8,483 bases of DNA from the NCBI GenBank assembly GCA_900752285.1, contig CAADUW010000276.1, forward strand, positions 1 to 8,483, given 5' to 3'. The notes under the pieces are model-generated. The model searched no databases. It was not told where the DNA came from and saw only the letters and a program-made list of their open reading frames with translations. Each line of letters begins with the position of its first letter. Position 1 is the first letter of the stretch. This document shows positions 1 to 7,300 of this stretch, piece by piece. The position numbers were made by a program, and so were the translations under genes. Origin of the DNA: an uncultured Oscillospiraceae bacterium. GTDB lineage: Bacteria > Bacillota > Clostridia > Oscillospirales > Oscillospiraceae.

Positions 1-20
1 CAACTCAGGCTGCAAGTGTG

Positions 21-49
21 CGATTTGTACGCCAAGGGCGTACAAATCG
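21..49. repeat. Perfect 13-bp inverted repeat
   Basis: Bases 21-33 (CGATTTGTACGCC) are exactly complementary to 37-49, leaving a 3-base loop (34-36). Wobble and Watson-Crick pairs may extend the stem by a few bases outward. It lies about 95 bases beyond the stop codon of cbiL and beyond two terminator hairpins. There is no T-run on either side, so it is not a typical intrinsic terminator. It could belong to a dispersed intergenic (REP-like) element, a mobile-element end, or an operator for something to the left of the window. Only the structure is seen; the function is unknown. Confidence 0.6.
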
Positions 50-74
50 TGCGCGCGGCAGACTGCAATCCTTT

Positions 75-104
75 TGTCAAAAAGGGCAAAGCCCTTTTTT
101 GACA
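75..104 (-). terminator. Intrinsic terminator, probably bidirectional
   Basis: On the minus strand an A-run leads into GGGC, a TTT loop, GCCC and a T-run. The arms 75-87 and 91-104 are complementary apart from one extra T. The A-tract/stem/T-tract layout works in both directions, so it may also stop transcription arriving from the left. It is the second hairpin met after the cbiL stop codon. AGACTG at 60-65 can also pair with CAGTCT at 103-108, which would wrap a second stem round the hairpin. Confidence 0.75.
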
Positions 105-108
105 GTCT

Positions 109-134
109 AAGGGCCCGACATCTGTCGGGCCCTT
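109..134. terminator. Strong 12-bp hairpin directly after cbiL
   Basis: Bases 109-120 (AAGGGCCCGACA) are perfectly complementary to 123-134, with a very short apex. Five T residues (133-137) follow on the plus strand, so as a classic terminator it is best oriented for plus-strand transcription. On the minus strand it starts 8 bases after the cbiL stop but is followed only by TTAGAC. It may therefore act there as a 3'-end stabilising stem, with 75-104 providing termination. Confidence 0.7.
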
Positions 135-142
135 TTTGTGTG

Positions 143-829
143 TCAGGGTACCAGTACGGTGGCAAAGTAGGGAATTTCATCGGGAAGGTCCTGCATGGTT
201 TCAAAGACCTGCTGGTTGGGAAGTCCGCAGTTGGCAACCATGGCGCTTGTATCCGCCAGTCCCATCCGGGACAGGGTTTCCGCTGCGGCGTGGATGGATT
301 TGCCGGATTTCATCAGGACTTTTGTGCCGGGGGCTTCCAGAGCGGTTTCCAGATCCACAGCACCGCCGGGATAGATGTGCAGAGGCGTGTCCATGTCCGT
401 CAGGCTGCGCCCCAGCTCTGCCGCTACGGCGCAGAAGCTGGGGACGCCCGGAATCATCCGGACTTCATACCCCCGTTCCCGAAGTACAGCCAGTACGTAG
501 TACGCCGTTGCGTAAATGGAGACGTCCCCGAGATTGACCATGGCGGTATCCAGCCCTGCGTCCAGCCTGTTCCCAATCTGCTCCGCCGCCCGGGCATAGC
601 CCGCCCGGCGGACATTTTTGTCCCGGGACATGGCGAAGGAGAGGGGCAGGACGGTTTTTCCGTCCATGGAAACGCTGCCCGACGCAATGGCGAGGGCAAG
701 CATTTCTCCGGAGGCTGTTTGCGGTGCCGCAATGACCGGACACTGCTCCAGAACACGGCAGGCTTTTCGGGTCATCAGCTCCGGATCCCCGGGGCCAACC
801 CCTACGGCATAAAAGACTCCTTTTTTCAT
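143..829 (-). CDS. cbiL: Precorrin-2 / cobalt-factor-II C20-methyltransferase
   Basis: A 228-residue cytoplasmic enzyme of the SAM-dependent corrin/porphyrin methylase family. It adds the C20 methyl group to (cobalt-)precorrin-2, an early step in corrin ring synthesis. Visible signatures in order: GVGPGDPELMT (residues 10-20), the SAM-binding N-lobe; NLGDVSIYATAY (99-110); RMIPGVPSFCAVAA (124-137); and VLMKSGKS (171-178). Length matches the family. I chose the ATG at 829 because GGAGGT lies 11 bases upstream and residues MKKGVFYAVGVGPG match the usual N-terminus; an in-frame GTG at 892 would add an unlikely 21-residue Arg/His-rich tail. It sits 129 bases after the ABC ATPase on the same strand and is followed by terminators, so it is probably the last gene of the transcript. 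The family is confident. Whether the enzyme uses cobalt-containing (CbiL) or metal-free (CobI) substrate is not readable; CbiL is assumed because the organism looks anaerobic. Confidence 0.9.
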   Translation of the reverse strand: MKKGVFYAVGVGPGDPELMTRKACRVLEQCPVIAAPQTASGEMLALAIASGSVSMDGKTVLPLSFAMSRDKNVRRAGYARAAEQIGNRLDAGLDTAMVNLGDVSIYATAYYVLAVLRERGYEVRMIPGVPSFCAVAAELGRSLTDMDTPLHIYPGGAVDLETALEAPGTKVLMKSGKSIHAAAETLSRMGLADTSAMVANCGLPNQQVFETMQDLPDEIPYFATVLVP

Positions 830-958
830 CTGTTGTCCATACCTCCGGTGATGGATTTCCCGCCGGTGCGGGGAATGGTTGCTTTGTGACACAACGTAAA
901 GTGTCTCGGAATGATATCGCGCATCGGGACGGTCCTCACAGTCGCACAGAATTCCTGT
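830..958 (-). other. 129-base leader between ABC ATPase and cbiL
   Basis: This is the only sizeable gap in the minus-strand gene series. It contains the cbiL ribosome binding site and a small bulged GC-rich hairpin (857-875, TTCCC/GGGAA outer stem) just upstream of it. I see no cobalamin-riboswitch B12 box, no T-run terminator and no convincing -35/-10 pair; TATCAT near 909-914 lacks a good -35 partner. cbiL is most simply read from the transporter transcript, but a weak separate promoter cannot be excluded. Confidence 0.45.
841..846 (-). promoter_or_regulatory. Ribosome binding site of cbiL
   Basis: GGAGGT on the minus strand, 11 bases before the ATG at 829. This decides the start against the upstream GTG at 892. 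A tiny ATG-GAC-AAC-AGA-TGA frame (840-826) begins immediately after it, but with no spacer it is unlikely to be translated. Confidence 0.7.
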
Positions 959-2056
959 TTACATTTCTTCCGTAATTGGAATGCCCAATGCTTCCGCCTG
1001 CTTCAGCAGCGGGAGATTGGGGCCAATGGCGGCGCCTTTGGGGAGCAGAACCTGATCGCACCGGCGCATGAGCTCCAGCGCACGGTGCAGCGCCGCTTCC
1101 GTGGGGGGGGCGAACGCGGGGATGGATACCGTTTCTGCGGCGAGAAGCCGGGCGAGGCGGTAGTCCACATCGTTTTCACACAGAAGGCCGGTGGCAAAGG
1201 GAATCTTGTCCCGCTGCAGGCGCCGGAACACCGGAATACCCGTGCCGTTTCCGGCGAGAACAAAGACTCTGGGAGCACCGTCGATCTTTTTCAGCTCGAT
1301 GCTGCCAAACAGGGGATCGAAGAATCCGTTTTCAATGTCGTAGAGCTTCCGGATCCGGGCTTCCTCGAAAATTTCTCCCGGAGTGCCCCATCCCGGCTCT
1401 GCTCCTGCCTTCAGGGTGATGATCCGGTCGGCGACCTTTTCCGCAAGATCAATTTCATGGAGGGACATGATGACGGTTATGTTCTTTTCCCGGGCCATTT
1501 CCGTCAGTGTTGCCAGAAGATCCAGCTTGTGCCGCACATCCAGAAAAGAGGTGGGTTCGTCCAGCAGAATCAGTTCCGGCTCCTGACAGATGGCCCGTGC
1601 CAGCAGTACCCGCTGGCGCTGTCCGTCGCTGATGGCGGCAAAATCCCGTTCGGCAAGATCCTGGGCGTGGACGGCTTCCAGCGCATTTTCCACGATTCGC
1701 TGATCCTCCTTCCGGAGGATACCCAATCTGCCGGTGTAGGGGTAGCGCCCCGTCGCCACAATGTCGTAGCAGGTGGCAAGCTCCACCTTGATCCGGTCGG
1801 TCAGGATCACGGCCATTTTCCGGGACATTTCCCGGTAGGAGTAGGCGGAAATGGACTTTCCTTCCAGCAGAACCTGCCCCTCGATTGGCATAAGGTCCCG
1901 GGCAACGGTTTTGAGGAAGGTAGATTTGCCGGCACCGTTGGGACCGATCAGAGCGACGATCTCACTTTTCTTTACGGAAAGATTGATGTTTCGTACCACC
2001 GCTGTGCCGTTGTAACCTACGGAAAGGGCGCGGACGTCCAAATAATTCTCTGTCAA
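959..2056 (-). CDS. FecE/BtuD-type ABC transporter ATPase with C-terminal extension
   Basis: A 365-residue cytoplasmic ATPase that would power the adjacent FecCD-type permease. Motifs: Walker A GPNGAGKS (38-45), signature loop ISDGQRQR (142-149, in place of LSGGQ), Walker B LILLDEPTS (162-170), D-loop FLD (171-173), switch His200. The Q-loop glutamine seems replaced: the segment reads AVILTDR (82-88), with Thr86 at the expected position. The usual ATPase ends near residue 255. About 105 more residues follow (from ~258), with a GNGTG turn (270-274) and alternating beta/alpha pattern, like a small Rossmann-type domain; I recall similar tails in clostridial relatives, but its role is unknown. 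The start is TTG at 2056-2054, overlapping the permease TGA as TTGA, supported by GGGAGGGG 6 bases upstream; the next Met (81) is after Walker A. A run of eight C residues (plus-strand G run 1103-1110) lies in the extension. Substrate is probably a corrinoid or other metal-tetrapyrrole/siderophore. Confidence 0.9.
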   Translation of the reverse strand: MTENYLDVRALSVGYNGTAVVRNINLSVKKSEIVALIGPNGAGKSTFLKTVARDLMPIEGQVLLEGKSISAYSYREMSRKMAVILTDRIKVELATCYDIVATGRYPYTGRLGILRKEDQRIVENALEAVHAQDLAERDFAAISDGQRQRVLLARAICQEPELILLDEPTSFLDVRHKLDLLATLTEMAREKNITVIMSLHEIDLAEKVADRIITLKAGAEPGWGTPGEIFEEARIRKLYDIENGFFDPLFGSIELKKIDGAPRVFVLAGNGTGIPVFRRLQRDKIPFATGLLCENDVDYRLARLLAAETVSIPAFAPPTEAALHRALELMRRCDQVLLPKGAAIGPNLPLLKQAEALGIPITEEM

Positions 2057-3099
2057 TTGCCGCCCCTCCCTTTCTTTCGCAGCATCATGTAGATCACGAT
2101 GGGGGCGCCGAAGATGGAGGTGATCGTGCTGATATTCAGTTCCGTGGGGGCGAAGGCGGTTCGGGCAATCAGGTCGCAGAGCATGCAGAACACGCCGCCT
2201 CCCAGAAAGGTTGCCGGGATCACCACAATGGGCTTGGCGGTTCCGAGACTCCGCTTCATCAGGAAGGGAACCGCAATGCCCACGAAGGAAATGGGACCGG
2301 CGTAGGCGGTGACGGTGGCGGACAGAATGCTGGACAGCAGGATCAGCAGCCGCCGGAACACCTTCACGTTGACGCCCATGCTCTGTGCGTAGCCCTCGCC
2401 CAGTTGGTAAGCGTTAATGGGCTTGGCAAGGCAGAAGGTTGCGGCAGACGCAATGCCCACCACCAGCGCCGCCGTGCCCACACCGACCCAGTTCATGCCG
2501 GAGAAGCTGCCCTTGGACCAGTTGTGCAGATTGATAATATCCGAATCGGCGGCAAAGGTGACGACAAAGTCCGTAATGGCGGTGCAGATGTAGCCTACCA
2601 TGATACCCGCTACCAGCAGGGTGGACATGCCGCGGATTCGCCGGGCAAACAGCAGGATGAAGCCCAGAGACAGGAGCGAGCCCAGAAATGCCGCGCCAAT
2701 CAGCACCCCGGAGGTGACCCGGCCGAAGAGCTGGACGGAGAAGATCATGGTAAAGGCTACCATCATTTTCGCACTGCTGGAAATACCCAGCACAAAGGGA
2801 CCGGCGATGGGATTTTCAAAGAAGGTTTGCAGCAGGAAACCGGACAGGGACAGCGCCCCGCCCAGAATCGCTGCCATCAGGATCCGGGGAAGCCGGATCT
2901 TCCAGATGATGTTGACCTCCGCCGTGCTGCCCTGTCTGGTGAACAGAACTTTTACGATCCGGCTCAGGGGAATGGGAACGTTGCCGATATTGATGTTCAG
3001 CACCGTAATGACGCAGAATGCCGCAAGGAGCAGGGTAAAGACCAGCACGTACCTCGCCCTGCGGCGGGCGAGGAGGTGCTTTTCCACGGTTCCGGTCAT
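2053..3099 (-). CDS. FecCD/BtuC-type ABC transporter permease
   Basis: A 348-residue integral membrane protein of the iron-complex/cobalamin transporter permease family, probably acting as a homodimer with the ATPase encoded next. After a basic N-terminus (RRRAR, 12-16), hydrophobic segments begin at about residue 17 and continue to the end, consistent with nine or ten helices. Family landmarks: RLPRILMAAILGGALSLSG (69-87) with FENPIAGPFVLG (94-105), W194-S195-K-G-S, LGEGYAQSMGV (233-243), GPISFVGIAVPF (268-279), and the terminal DLIAR...GAPIVIYMMLRKKG (309-344). Two usual positions differ: the common PH after FVG is PF, and the E-L-P-hydrophobic stretch near residue 320 reads ELNIS. The ATG at 3099 overlaps the stop of the binding-protein gene by 4 bases (ATGA); no strong ribosome binding site is seen there, so re-initiation is likely. 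Family is firm; substrate is inferred from context. Confidence 0.92.
   Translation of the reverse strand: MTGTVEKHLLARRRARYVLVFTLLLAAFCVITVLNINIGNVPIPLSRIVKVLFTRQGSTAEVNIIWKIRLPRILMAAILGGALSLSGFLLQTFFENPIAGPFVLGISSSAKMMVAFTMIFSVQLFGRVTSGVLIGAAFLGSLLSLGFILLFARRIRGMSTLLVAGIMVGYICTAITDFVVTFAADSDIINLHNWSKGSFSGMNWVGVGTAALVVGIASAATFCLAKPINAYQLGEGYAQSMGVNVKVFRRLLILLSSILSATVTAYAGPISFVGIAVPFLMKRSLGTAKPIVVIPATFLGGGVFCMLCDLIARTAFAPTELNISTITSIFGAPIVIYMMLRKKGRGGN
2063..2070 (-). promoter_or_regulatory. Ribosome binding site supporting the ATPase TTG start
   Basis: GGGAGGGG on the minus strand lies inside the last codons of the permease, 6 bases before the TTG at 2056. It is the main evidence for the non-ATG start and fits translational coupling of permease and ATPase. 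Confidence 0.65.
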
Positions 3100-4316
3100 G
3101 ATACGTGGGACAGGAAGGTCATGCTTGCCGGGTCACCGTCCGTCAGGGCAAGGTGAATATCCCGGATCATCTGTCCGACAATATCCGTTGCCTGATAGAA
3201 GGACTTGCCGGTGCACCAGACGTTTCCTTCCTTCACGGCCTTGAAGTCGGCAAAGAGGCTGTTCATTTCCACAAGCTCATCCGTAGAGGTGATGGGCGCG
3301 CTGATGGAGGCGTTGTAGATCAGAACATCCGCGTCGGCGGCAGCGGCATAGAAGGTCTCCATGTCGATGGAAATGGAGGTCGCCGCCTGATCGGTCTGAA
3401 GATCGTCAAAGCAGTACAAACCGCCCGCCAGATGGATCATCTTGGGGATGTAGTCCGTGGGCTTCCGGATGACGACGGAGCCGTCGCTGTTCACGTAGAA
3501 GAAGGCAACGGATTTGCCGGTGTTCTCGAAGCTTTCCAGCTCCTGAATGACGGCGGCCTGTTCATTGAAGCAGCTTTCGGCCTCCGCTTCCTTGCCTACG
3601 AGGACGGCATAGAGCTTCATCCACTCGGTCCGGCCGAGGGGGTGCCCTTCGTAGCTGGAACGGTCTACGAGTACGGGAATGCCCAGATCCTCGATCATTT
3701 CCTTCACCTTGGGGGTGTGGAAGATCATGGTGGACTCAATGGCAAGGTCGCAGTCCTCGTCGATCAGCATTTCGTAGTCCGGCGCGCTGTACTTGCCGGC
3801 AAACAGCATTTTTCCGCTGTCCAGAGCGTCCACTGCGGCATCCACATACCAGCCGGAGGCCTGAATTCCGGTCATCCGGATGGCGTCGATCCCGCCCACG
3901 GCGTTAAACAGCGCCATGGCGGAGGTAGCGGCAAGGTAGATTTTGTTCAGAGGCAGCTGCAGCACGGTGATGTCCGCGGAAAGCCCCTCCGGGGTGGTTC
4001 CGTTCTCCGGAACCACCAGAAAATCGCCTTCGTTTTCGATGCGGATCAGGGTATAGCCGCCCTCGTACCGGAACAGCCGGAAGCACTGGGCGTAGGACAG
4101 GGGCGTTTCCGCCTCAAAGGTCAGCCCGGAAATTTCCGGCGCGTCCGTGGCAGGCTGGGGGGCGGTGGTTTCCGCTTCCTCCGGCTGCTCCCGGGTCTCG
4201 GAAGCAGCGGTGTTGGCAGCGGTGGTGCCGTCTGCGGAGGAATCACCTCCGCAGGCGGCCAGCGCCAGCAGCATGGAAAGAACCAGCAGCAGCGCAAGGA
4301 ATCTGTTTTTCTTCAT
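3096..4316 (-). CDS. Substrate-binding lipoprotein, BtuF/FecB-like
   Basis: A 406-residue extracytoplasmic binding protein. It starts MKKNR, has a hydrophobic signal (6-21) and a lipobox L19-A20-A21-C22, so mature Cys22 would be lipid-anchored. A Ser/Thr/Glu/Gln-rich spacer runs to about residue 58. The N-lobe (60-~240) contains FRLFRYEGGYTLI, LPLNKIYLA (121-129), APDYEMLI (178-185) and LGIPVLVDRS (211-220). A long linking helix follows (WMKLYAVLVGKEAEAE, 232-247). The C-lobe starts near 268 (KSVAFFYVNSDGSVV) and includes PKMIHLAGGLY (291-301), ADADVLIYN (327-335) and VKEGNVWCTGKSFYQ (361-375). This is the two-lobe/one-helix plan of class III (BtuF/FhuD) proteins. GGAGGG 10 bases upstream supports the ATG at 4316. 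It is followed by a 4-base overlap with the permease. Its N-lobe resembles the C-terminal region of the large upstream protein, suggesting duplication. The ligand is not determinable; corrinoid or metal-tetrapyrrole is favoured by cbiL. Confidence 0.9.
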   Translation of the reverse strand: MKKNRFLALLLVLSMLLALAACGGDSSADGTTAANTAASETREQPEEAETTAPQPATDAPEISGLTFEAETPLSYAQCFRLFRYEGGYTLIRIENEGDFLVVPENGTTPEGLSADITVLQLPLNKIYLAATSAMALFNAVGGIDAIRMTGIQASGWYVDAAVDALDSGKMLFAGKYSAPDYEMLIDEDCDLAIESTMIFHTPKVKEMIEDLGIPVLVDRSSYEGHPLGRTEWMKLYAVLVGKEAEAESCFNEQAAVIQELESFENTGKSVAFFYVNSDGSVVIRKPTDYIPKMIHLAGGLYCFDDLQTDQAATSISIDMETFYAAAADADVLIYNASISAPITSTDELVEMNSLFADFKAVKEGNVWCTGKSFYQATDIVGQMIRDIHLALTDGDPASMTFLSHVS

Positions 4317-4322
4317 GTCTGT

Positions 4323-7300
4323 TTAACCCTCCACGGTGGAAGTATAGAGTTTATCCGCCTTCGTTTCCTGTCCGAGCAGAATGCCATAGAGCTTGATCCA
4401 GGCCGCCTGGCCTTCCTTTTCGTGTTCGTCGGCGGAACGGTCAAAGAGCATGGGGATGCCCAGAACGGCGAACCGGTCTGTGACATTTGCCAGACGGTCC
4501 CGGTACTCCACAGCGGTCAGCGTCTCGCCCTCGGGGGCGTCCAGCTTCCGCTCCTTCCGGGTCTCCTCGTTCAGGGGAAGCACACCGGCGTCGTTCAGGC
4601 AGAAGTCAATGCCCGCCTTGACCATGGCGCGATAGTCGGGGTCGTCCCAGCCGCCGCCATAGGCCGCCTGCTTTTCCAGCAGCGCTTCCTCCAGCAGGTC
4701 GTATTCAGGCTCTTCGGAACCGATGAGTTTAACCAGATCCATTCCGCCCAGATCGTACAGCGTGCCAACGGCTTCCTCACCGGTCAGGTAGATGTTGCTG
4801 ACGGGCAGACGGATGATCAGGTATTCCTTCTCAAGACCGGCAGGCAGGTCTGCCTTTTCGGGCACCAGCAGGTACTTGAGCACATCCGCCCGGTACAGTG
4901 CCGCCGTGTAGTCGGAGGCGATCTGCGCGGTGTCGGCGGGCTCGTCGGAGACGGCGGTGTCGGCCGTGCTGTCTGTCTGGGCCTCCTTGTCCGCCTTTGC
5001 GATGGCTGCCCGGGCCTCGTCGGTGTCCAGCACCGTGTCACGGGTCAGGTCAATTTCGACCAGCGTCACGCCCTGATCGTACCGGAACATCCGCAGATAC
5101 CGGGACTTGGGCGTCTTGACGGTTTCCTGATAGGTAAGGCCCATGATGTCCGGGGCTTCCTTATCCAGCTTGGAATCCGGATCCGGCGTGTCCGTATCAT
5201 TGGCAGCGGCGGTTCCGTTCGGGGTGGCGGTGGCTTCCTTCAGCTGGATGTAGATGGTGTACTCGATCTCATGAGCGGCAGACATCTTGGTGGTCATGCC
5301 GAGGATCCGGTTGTTCTGGTTCAGAGCAACGGGAATGGTGAAGGTGGATACACCGGTGGAGTAATACTTGTTGCCGGAAGCCTTCACGTAGCTGTAGGCC
5401 GTGGGGCTGCCGGAGGTGCTGACAAAGCGGATGGTAGCAAAGGTTTTGCCGTTCTTTACCGTCACCTTGTCGCAGACGATCCGTGCCCGTCCGGAGCCGC
5501 CGGAGAAGGAGAACTTATCCGGGGTATACACGCCGTCCTTCAGGGTGGTGCCGTTGTTGACCTTGGTGGTGGAGCCGCTGGTGTCGGGCTCGTGCTGAGA
5601 TTCGTCGTCCGGCTTCTCCGGGTCGGTGGGCTTTTCCGGGTCAGTGGGTTTGGTGGGATCCTTGCCGGGGTCGGGAGTCACGACCTCTCCGGTTTTGGTG
5701 AGGGAGGAGGACAGGAAGGTGACCACCCGGTCGTACCAGATGTCGTTCTTCTTGCTGTGGGAGGAAATGGTCAGGGGCTTGTCCAGCTCGGAGACGGGGA
5801 TGGTGTAGGTATACTTTCCGTCCGCGTCGGTCTGGAAGGGCACCCGGTTGTCCTTGTCCTTTGCCGCCTGCTCACCGGTGCCGGGATACAGGTAGTCGTA
5901 GCCCGTGCCGCTGAGGGTCAGGACCGCCTTCATTTCGCCGTTCACGGAGACCAGCTTGGCGCTGACGATCTTGAACATGGAGGCGCTGCACTCTGCCGTG
6001 ACGGTGTAGCTGCCGTCGGGGGCGGTGCGCTTCAGGTCGGTGGTGTTCAGCGTGACGGTGCGGTCGTACCACTTGTCATTCTTCCGGCTGTGGGAAGCAA
6101 TGGCAATGGGCTTCGTGGGATCGTCCACATCAAAGGTGTAGGTGTAGAAATCTCTGGTTTCGCCGTTAATGGTGCAGTTTACGATCTTTGCGGGGACCCA
6201 GGAATCCTTTTTGTTCGGGGCGTCCGCGGCGGAACCGACGCACAGGTAGTCATAACCCGTGCCGCTGAGGGTCAGGGTCACCTGATACTTGCCGTCCTTG
6301 GCGGTCAGAACTGCCTTGACCACCTTGAACATGCTGGCGCCGGTTTCACCGGTGGTGTTGTAGGTGCCGTCCGCGATCCCCTCGCCGGGCGTGGGTTCGG
6401 GACCGGGATCCACCGGGGTGCCGGAGAGCCGGGGCAGGTAGTCCGTCAGAATCAGATAGTCCTGGGTTTTTACCCAACCCTTGGAGTTGTGCCGCAGGAA
6501 GGGAATTCTGGTTCCCAGCGCACTCTTGGGCAGGGTGATGTAGAATACTTTGTAGCCCAAACCAACGGGGGCATAGTCCGCGTTGCTGATGGCACCGGCA
6601 TTCCAGGCGTCCTCGCCGTCGGCAAGGGTGCCGAAGTAGAGCTTATCATAGGTCTTGGAGCGGCAGACCCATTTGAGAATGATCTTGTCGCCGGAGACCG
6701 TCAGGGTGGACTGGGAGTCTACGGGGAAGCTCCTGTTCGCGGTTCGCTGCTGCTCGGAGTAGGCGTTGCCGAACAGATCGTACTCGCCGTCCGTGTAGTA
6801 GTCCATGCTGAACTTCCGGTCGAAGTTGGGAATGTTCAGGAAGTAGTCCTGCGTGGTGTCCCAGCTGCTGTCGTAGCCCAGCACGGCGGGGATGCACACG
6901 CCCTGCTTGTCCGCGGGAACCGTGAACCGGAAGGTTACGGTATCATCCTCATTGATGGTTCCGGAAATGCTGGAGGACTTGTCCTTGTCGTCCCGGTTGC
7001 CGAGGTACAGGCTATAGGAGCTCTTGCCCTTAAGCCGATTGGAAGGGTTGCCGGTAACGGTGCAGGTGATGGTGTCGCCCTTCAGGGTGGCGGTGGAGGA
7101 GGTGATGATGAAGCTCTGCTCCACCTCGCTGCCGCCGGCGAGCATCTTCATCTTGGCGTCGTCAACGACCGTTCCCGAATCCTCGGTGGGTGCCTTGGGC
7201 AGGTAATCGGCAAGCACCAGATAGTCCTGCTTTTCCAGCCAGCCGCCGGTATCCTGGAACCAGAGGGGAGAGTGGCGGACAAAGGGAATGTTCTTGCCCA

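Noticed and set aside
890..892. GTG at 892 as the cbiL start
   Set aside because: The extra residues (Ser/His/Arg-rich) do not resemble the family, and a GGAGGT site points to the ATG at 829.
830..958. A cobalamin riboswitch or strong promoter ahead of cbiL
   Set aside because: No B12-box-like sequence or matched -35/-10 pair is visible, and 129 bases is short for a cobalamin riboswitch. The hairpin at 857-875 is small and bulged.
74..3156. Long plus-strand frames at 74-889, 911-2092 and 2404-3156
   Set aside because: Each is codon-aligned antisense to cbiL, the ATPase or the permease, so the same codon bias explains them. None has a convincing ribosome site or recognisable protein family.
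4323..4400. A cell-wall sorting signal at the C-terminus of the large protein
   Set aside because: The end reads LYTSTVEG, with no LPXTG-like motif, hydrophobic segment or basic tail.
4323..5156. The half binding protein as a pseudogene remnant created by a frameshift
   Set aside because: After the stop codon the sequence is the next gene's start, and no C-lobe sequence is left over in another frame before it. The reading frame is clean for the whole lobe. Loss of a C-lobe by deletion in evolution is still possible.
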